The notes below the pieces were generated by a model. That model saw only the letters and a program-made list of their open reading frames with translations, was not told the DNA's origin and made no database searches. DNA of 64,000 nucleotides, from positions 1,550,001 to 1,614,000 of the forward strand of contig NZ_WKJO01000001.1 of assembly GCF_009674605.1 (NCBI RefSeq), written 5' to 3'. Origin of the DNA: Haloferax litoreum. Its GTDB lineage: Archaea; Halobacteriota; Halobacteria; Halobacteriales; Haloferacaceae. This document shows positions 60,237-64,000 of the stretch, in pieces; position 1 is the stretch's first letter, and each line of letters starts with the position of its first letter. Position numbers and translations under genes: made by a program.

Positions 60237-61289
60237 ATGATGACGAGCAACACGGATGATGTCCTGTCTCGGCGTAAATTCCTGATCGCTTCCGGCGCTG
60301 TTGGCGTCGCTGGCCTCGCTGGATGTACCGAGAACAACACCGGCGGTTCGGACGGCGGCGACTCCGGTGGGTCGGAAGGCGGTGACTCCGACTCCGGTGG
60401 CGACGGGAGTGAGGAACTCTCGGGCGCAATCGACATCGCAGGCTCTTCGACCGTGTTCCCGCTCGCCACCGCGATGGCCGAGCGGTTCCAGAAGCAGAAC
60501 TCGGGCGTCAACATCAACATCCAGTCCACTGGCTCCGGTGGTGGCTTCGCGAACTACTTCTGTCCCGGTGACACCGACTTCAACAACGCGTCGCGCCCAA
60601 TCAAGGGCGAAGAGGAAAACCAGTGTGCAGACAACGACGTCACCCCCATCGAGCTCAAGGTTGCGACCGACGCCCTGACCGTCGTCGTCAACAACGACAA
60701 CGACTTCATCGGCGAGGGACTCACCGTCGAGCAACTCCAGACTATCTTCTCTGCCGAAGAAGCACCTACCACGTGGTCTGACGTGAACTCCGAGTGGCCC
60801 GACGAGGAAATCGAAATCTTCGGTCCCACTGACGCCTCCGGTACGTACGACTACTTCATCGAGGCCATCATCGGCGAGGAAGGTCCGGGCCACCGCCAGG
60901 ACTACTCCGCGACCGAACAGGACCGCACCATCATCCAGGGTGTCGAAGGCTCCGAGTACGCAATCGGCTACCTCGGCTTCGCGTACTACAGCGAGAACAC
61001 GGACTCCGTGCAGGCTGTCGCCGTCGAGAACGACGAAGGCAACTTCGTCGAACCATCGCTCGATACCGCACTCTCCGGCGAGTACAACCCACTCTCGCGC
61101 CCGCTCTTCACGTACCCCTCGCAAGGCTCTCTCGCAGAGGAACACGTCGCTGCCTTCGCTCGCTACTGGATGGAGAACTCCACGAGCAAGGAAATCGTCG
61201 CCGACGAAGTCGGCTACGTCCCGCTGGGTGACGACGAGCAGCAGGAGATGCTCGACAAACTCAACGCGGCCATCGAAGAGGCTAACTGA
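60237..61289 (+). CDS. pstS: phosphate ABC transporter substrate-binding protein
   Basis: 350 residues (349 if the second ATG is used). Tat lipoprotein signal SRRKFLIASGAVGVAGLAGC with lipid-attached Cys30, then a Gly/Ser/Asp-rich linker. The PstS domain opens AIDIAGSSTVFPLATAMAER with phosphate contacts in AGSSTVFP, STGSGGGFANYFCPGDTDF and GPTDASGTYDYF. It delivers phosphate to PstC/PstA outside the cytoplasmic membrane. First gene of the operon; promoter as described upstream. Confidence 0.95.
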   Translation: MMTSNTDDVLSRRKFLIASGAVGVAGLAGCTENNTGGSDGGDSGGSEGGDSDSGGDGSEELSGAIDIAGSSTVFPLATAMAERFQKQNSGVNINIQSTGSGGGFANYFCPGDTDFNNASRPIKGEEENQCADNDVTPIELKVATDALTVVVNNDNDFIGEGLTVEQLQTIFSAEEAPTTWSDVNSEWPDEEIEIFGPTDASGTYDYFIEAIIGEEGPGHRQDYSATEQDRTIIQGVEGSEYAIGYLGFAYYSENTDSVQAVAVENDEGNFVEPSLDTALSGEYNPLSRPLFTYPSQGSLAEEHVAAFARYWMENSTSKEIVADEVGYVPLGDDEQQEMLDKLNAAIEEAN

Positions 61290-61351
61290 ACCTCTATTGG
61301 CAGAATAGACTAACGAAGCGTTTTTTCATAACCCACGATTCATACAATCCA

Positions 61352-62311
61352 ATGAGCACAGATGACCTCGAAACTGACCTTACGCGGAAGACAGAAAATT
61401 CCCCGCGTGAGTTGCTGACGCGGTCGTTCTTTTTCTTGTGCGCGGCGTTGTCCGTCGTAACGACCATCAGCATCGTCGCACTCCTCGTCACCGAGGCGGC
61501 GAAGTTCTTCACACTCACTGCCCCACTGATGGGTGTCACGGGAGAAACGGCCTCGCTCGTCGACTTCCTCACGGGGACGACCTGGCAAATTCACAACCAG
61601 GAGTTCGGTGTGCTGGCACTCGTCTCGGCGACGCTGATGATTACCATCGGGTCAGCAATCATCGCTCTGCCGCTCGGTGTCGCGACGGCGATTTACCTGA
61701 GCGAATACGCGAGTAAACAGGCTCGCTCAGTTCTCAAGCCCGCCCTCGAAATTCTCGCTGGCGTGCCCACCGTCGTGTACGGGTTCTTCGCACTCATCTA
61801 CATCACGCCCGCGATTGGTGTCGTCTTACCCGGCATCGGGACGTTCAACATCCTCTCGGCGAGCATCGTCGTCGGTATCATGATTATCCCCATGGTCGCG
61901 TCCATCAGTGAAGACGCGATGTCCGCCGTCCCCGACGACCTCCGTCAGGCAGGGTACGGCATGGGCGCGACGAAGTTCGATGTGTCCACGGGCATCGTCG
62001 TCCCCGCCGCACTCTCCGGTATCTTCTCGTCGTTCATTCTCGCTCTCTCGCGCGCCATCGGCGAGACGATGGCCGTCACCGTCGCCGCGGGTGCGCAGGC
62101 GAAGTTCCTCAACCCCCTCGACCCCTCGTCGTACCTCGAAGGTGCGCTACCCATGACCGCGGCGATGGTCCAGTTGCTCACCGGTGACATCACGGGTGGC
62201 GGACTGGCCTACCGCAGTCTCTTCGCAATCGGTCTCGTCCTCTTCGTAATCACGCTCATCATGAACATCATCAGCGACTACGTCGCACAACGCTACCGGG
62301 AGGCGTACTGA
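61352..62311 (+). CDS. pstC: phosphate ABC transporter permease PstC
   Basis: 319 residues and six helices. The ABC permease EAA loop reads AMSAVPDDLRQAGYGMGATK, with IYLSEYASKQARSVLKP and GVPTVVYGFFALIYI as additional PstC segments. It lies 62 bp after pstS and one base before pstA. Confidence 0.95.
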   Translation: MSTDDLETDLTRKTENSPRELLTRSFFFLCAALSVVTTISIVALLVTEAAKFFTLTAPLMGVTGETASLVDFLTGTTWQIHNQEFGVLALVSATLMITIGSAIIALPLGVATAIYLSEYASKQARSVLKPALEILAGVPTVVYGFFALIYITPAIGVVLPGIGTFNILSASIVVGIMIIPMVASISEDAMSAVPDDLRQAGYGMGATKFDVSTGIVVPAALSGIFSSFILALSRAIGETMAVTVAAGAQAKFLNPLDPSSYLEGALPMTAAMVQLLTGDITGGGLAYRSLFAIGLVLFVITLIMNIISDYVAQRYREAY

Positions 62312-62312
62312 G

Positions 62313-63941
62313 ATGGCAACCCAAAGCGACACCGACCAGATACAAGGCTTCGGGCAAGTCAGCCGAACGACCGGTATCATCTTCCGGTACCTCCTCATGG
62401 GCGCGACGATGTTCGGTATCGTCACGCTGGCCATCCTCCTCGTCTACGTCGCCAACGACGCGATTCAACCGCTCACCGCAGACGCTGGATGGTATCTCGT
62501 CTTCTTCGCCACGTTCGTCGCTCCGTCGACGCTCGTCGGCGCGTACCTCTATCGGACGAACGTCGACGCACTCAAACTCGGCCTGTTAGTCGTCGGGATG
62601 CTCGCGGTGACACTGATGTTCAGCGGTGGTGTGGCTATCGTCTTCGTGGACATCGTTCCACCACTCGTCAGTCTCTCGTACGCGATTGGACTCGTCGTCC
62701 CCTTCGCCGCCGTCGTCCTCATGACCAAGTACGAGGACGCGATTCCGTTCACTGCGCGCGTCGCGGCGACAGGCGCTATCTTCTTCCTGTCGCTGTTCGG
62801 GATTCCGGGCTACTACCACAGCATCCCCGAGATGGTCCAGAAGATTCCCGTCGTCCCGACAGAGTGGGTCATCATCACGCTCGTCTTCGGCGGCGTCGTC
62901 GCCGTCGTCGTCGGCCAATACTTCGCCCGAATTCGTGAGAACGCGCGAGCGGGTGTCGTCGCTGGTGTCGCCGCCCTCGCAGCGACCGGCGTCGCCGCAG
63001 CATCCGGGATGTTCACCGGCGTCAATCCGACTGCACTCGCCGTCGTCGCGGCCGGTGCGTTCGTTCCGACTGCCGCCTACGCTGGCGGTGCAGCGCTCAC
63101 CCGTGAAGAGGAACGAATCGGCCTGCTGTTCGCGGCCGTCGTCATCGGCGGGTCTCTCGTCGGTGCCGGCGTCGTCGACGTGCTCGGCTTCGCCGGCCCA
63201 CAGTCGTGGGTCGACTGGCAGTTCCTCACGAGTTCGCACAGCGGAACCGCCGAGAACGCGGGACTCTATCCCGCTATCGGTGGGTCCATCCTCCTGATGG
63301 TCACCGTTGCGGCGCTGTCGTTCCCACTCGGCGTCGGTGCCGCGGTGTACCTCGAAGAGTACGCCCCGGACAACGTCTTCACGCGCTTCATCGACGTCAA
63401 CATCTCGAACCTCGCCGGTGTCCCCTCTGTCGTGTACGGGTTACTCGGACTGGGTGTGTTCGTCACCTACCTCGGCCAACCGACGGGGACAGTCCTCATC
63501 GGCGGTGCGACGCTGGCATTGCTCATCTTGCCCATCGTCATCATCTCCTCCCGAGAGGCGATTCGCTCTGTCCCGCAAGACATGCGACAGGCGTCCTACG
63601 GGATGGGGGCGACGCGATGGCAGACGGTCAAGAACGTCGTGCTCCCCGAGGCGTTCCCGGGAATCCTCACCGGAACTATCCTCGCACTGGGCCGGGCAAT
63701 CGGTGAAACTGCGCCGCTCATCATGATTGGCGCACCGAACGTCCTGTTCAACTTACCGACCGAACTCAGTTCGAAGGTCAGCGCCATGCCGCTGCAGGTG
63801 TACGCGTGGTCGAGTCTCTTCGCCAGCGAGGACTTCTACACGAAGGCCGTTCCGGCGGGTGTCGTCGTGTTGCTCGCGGTGCTGCTCGCGATGAACTCCG
63901 TCGCTATCGTCCTCAGGAACAAGTTCGAAAGCGAAAGCTAA
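62313..63941 (+). CDS. pstA: phosphate ABC transporter permease PstA with extra membrane domain
   Basis: 542 residues, nearly twice the usual 280-300. The first about 290 residues contain seven to eight extra hydrophobic helices of unknown role. The canonical PstA module follows: VGAAVYLEEYAPDNVFTRF, GVPSVVYGLLGLGVF and the EAA loop IRSVPQDMRQASYGMGATRW, ending IGETAPLIMIGAPNVLFN. One base separates it from pstC. Confidence 0.93.
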   Translation: MATQSDTDQIQGFGQVSRTTGIIFRYLLMGATMFGIVTLAILLVYVANDAIQPLTADAGWYLVFFATFVAPSTLVGAYLYRTNVDALKLGLLVVGMLAVTLMFSGGVAIVFVDIVPPLVSLSYAIGLVVPFAAVVLMTKYEDAIPFTARVAATGAIFFLSLFGIPGYYHSIPEMVQKIPVVPTEWVIITLVFGGVVAVVVGQYFARIRENARAGVVAGVAALAATGVAAASGMFTGVNPTALAVVAAGAFVPTAAYAGGAALTREEERIGLLFAAVVIGGSLVGAGVVDVLGFAGPQSWVDWQFLTSSHSGTAENAGLYPAIGGSILLMVTVAALSFPLGVGAAVYLEEYAPDNVFTRFIDVNISNLAGVPSVVYGLLGLGVFVTYLGQPTGTVLIGGATLALLILPIVIISSREAIRSVPQDMRQASYGMGATRWQTVKNVVLPEAFPGILTGTILALGRAIGETAPLIMIGAPNVLFNLPTELSSKVSAMPLQVYAWSSLFASEDFYTKAVPAGVVVLLAVLLAMNSVAIVLRNKFESES

Positions 63942-63950
63942 TACAAGTAC

Positions 63951-64000
63951 ATGAGTGATAAAGAGAATACAGCAGAGGTTGAATCTTCAAACATGACCGG
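63951..64000 (+). CDS. pstB: phosphate ABC transporter ATP-binding protein PstB, N-terminus only
   Basis: An ATG 10 bp after the pstA stop opens a frame of 16 codons (MSDKENTAEVESSNMT) that runs off the right edge. An acidic leader before the first strand is usual for haloarchaeal PstB. The assignment rests on operon position; no ATPase motif is inside the window. Confidence 0.75.
   Translation, partial: MSDKENTAEVESSNMT

Overview
The window is chromosomal DNA of an extremely halophilic archaeon, most probably Haloferax or a close relative. Four things point that way: high GC with a strong preference for C or G at third positions; acidic proteins throughout; many genes starting 24-30 bp downstream of a TTTATA-like box with no ribosome binding site (leaderless transcripts); and haloarchaeal or archaeal gene content (AhbAB-type heme synthesis, MptA, archaeal DnaG, HerA/NurA, ribosomal protein S8e, several haloarchaea-only DUF families). 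The gene order looks like an ordinary core-chromosome segment. I see no insertion sequence, prophage, CRISPR array or rRNA gene, and one tRNA gene (Ile, GAT).

Layout. 1-2.7 kb: heme/siroheme operon on the minus strand (ahbAB-like, sirC-like, hemA running off the left edge). 2.8-8.4 kb: DUF5778, a catalytic cis-prenyltransferase, an extracellular Tat-lipoprotein serpin, a second cis-prenyltransferase-like protein without the catalytic Asp, a DUF92 membrane protein and a GNAT. 8.4-16.3 kb: dnaG, a sugar-isomerase-like TIM barrel, a DUF3311/sodium-solute symporter pair, amphi-Trp protein, GNAT, YqcI/YcgG, isochorismatase-like hydrolase and a MOT1-like permease. 16.5-25 kb: a Tat-exported two-repeat protein, a CARF-like/winged-helix regulator, an enolase-superfamily protein, DUF1405, pdxS, a UspA protein, thrB and a 7TM histidine kinase. 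25-34 kb: an FAD protein, a TetR-MATE operon with an operator palindrome, DUF6149, a zinc-ribbon wHTH regulator, an NAD/FAD oxidoreductase, small proteins and mptA. 34-43.6 kb: TrmB-like regulator, thioredoxin/DUF255 protein, FxsA, tRNA-Ile, small proteins, an eIF1/SUI1 paralogue, a Na/Ca exchanger, an Eis-like acetyltransferase, small membrane proteins, DUF5815 and an MccF-like S66 peptidase. 43.7-52.8 kb: carB, SDR, NAD kinase, RAD55-like ATPase, DUF5789, a membrane protein, nitroreductase and UspA. 52.8-58.8 kb: HerA, a small protein, NurA, HAD, DUF2240 and rps8e. 58.9-64 kb: phoU divergent from pstS-pstC-pstA-pstB, with pstB cut by the right edge.

The most interesting reading is the prenyl-lipid neighbourhood at 3.4-8.0 kb. 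One cis-prenyltransferase has the catalytic Asp motif but no C-terminal RxG; its neighbour has lost the Asp but ends in RFG. This is the division of labour seen in eukaryotic DHDDS/NgBR, with a DUF92 (phytol/polyprenol-kinase-like) gene divergent from it. Other points for a second look are the serpin with an intact inhibitory hinge; a dnaG leader in which an AUG falls at the predicted transcript 5' end and the Shine-Dalgarno lies in a hairpin; a lone CARF-like regulator; a cysteine-poor eIF1 paralogue; a complete MccF triad in a murein-less organism; and several palindromic operator candidates.
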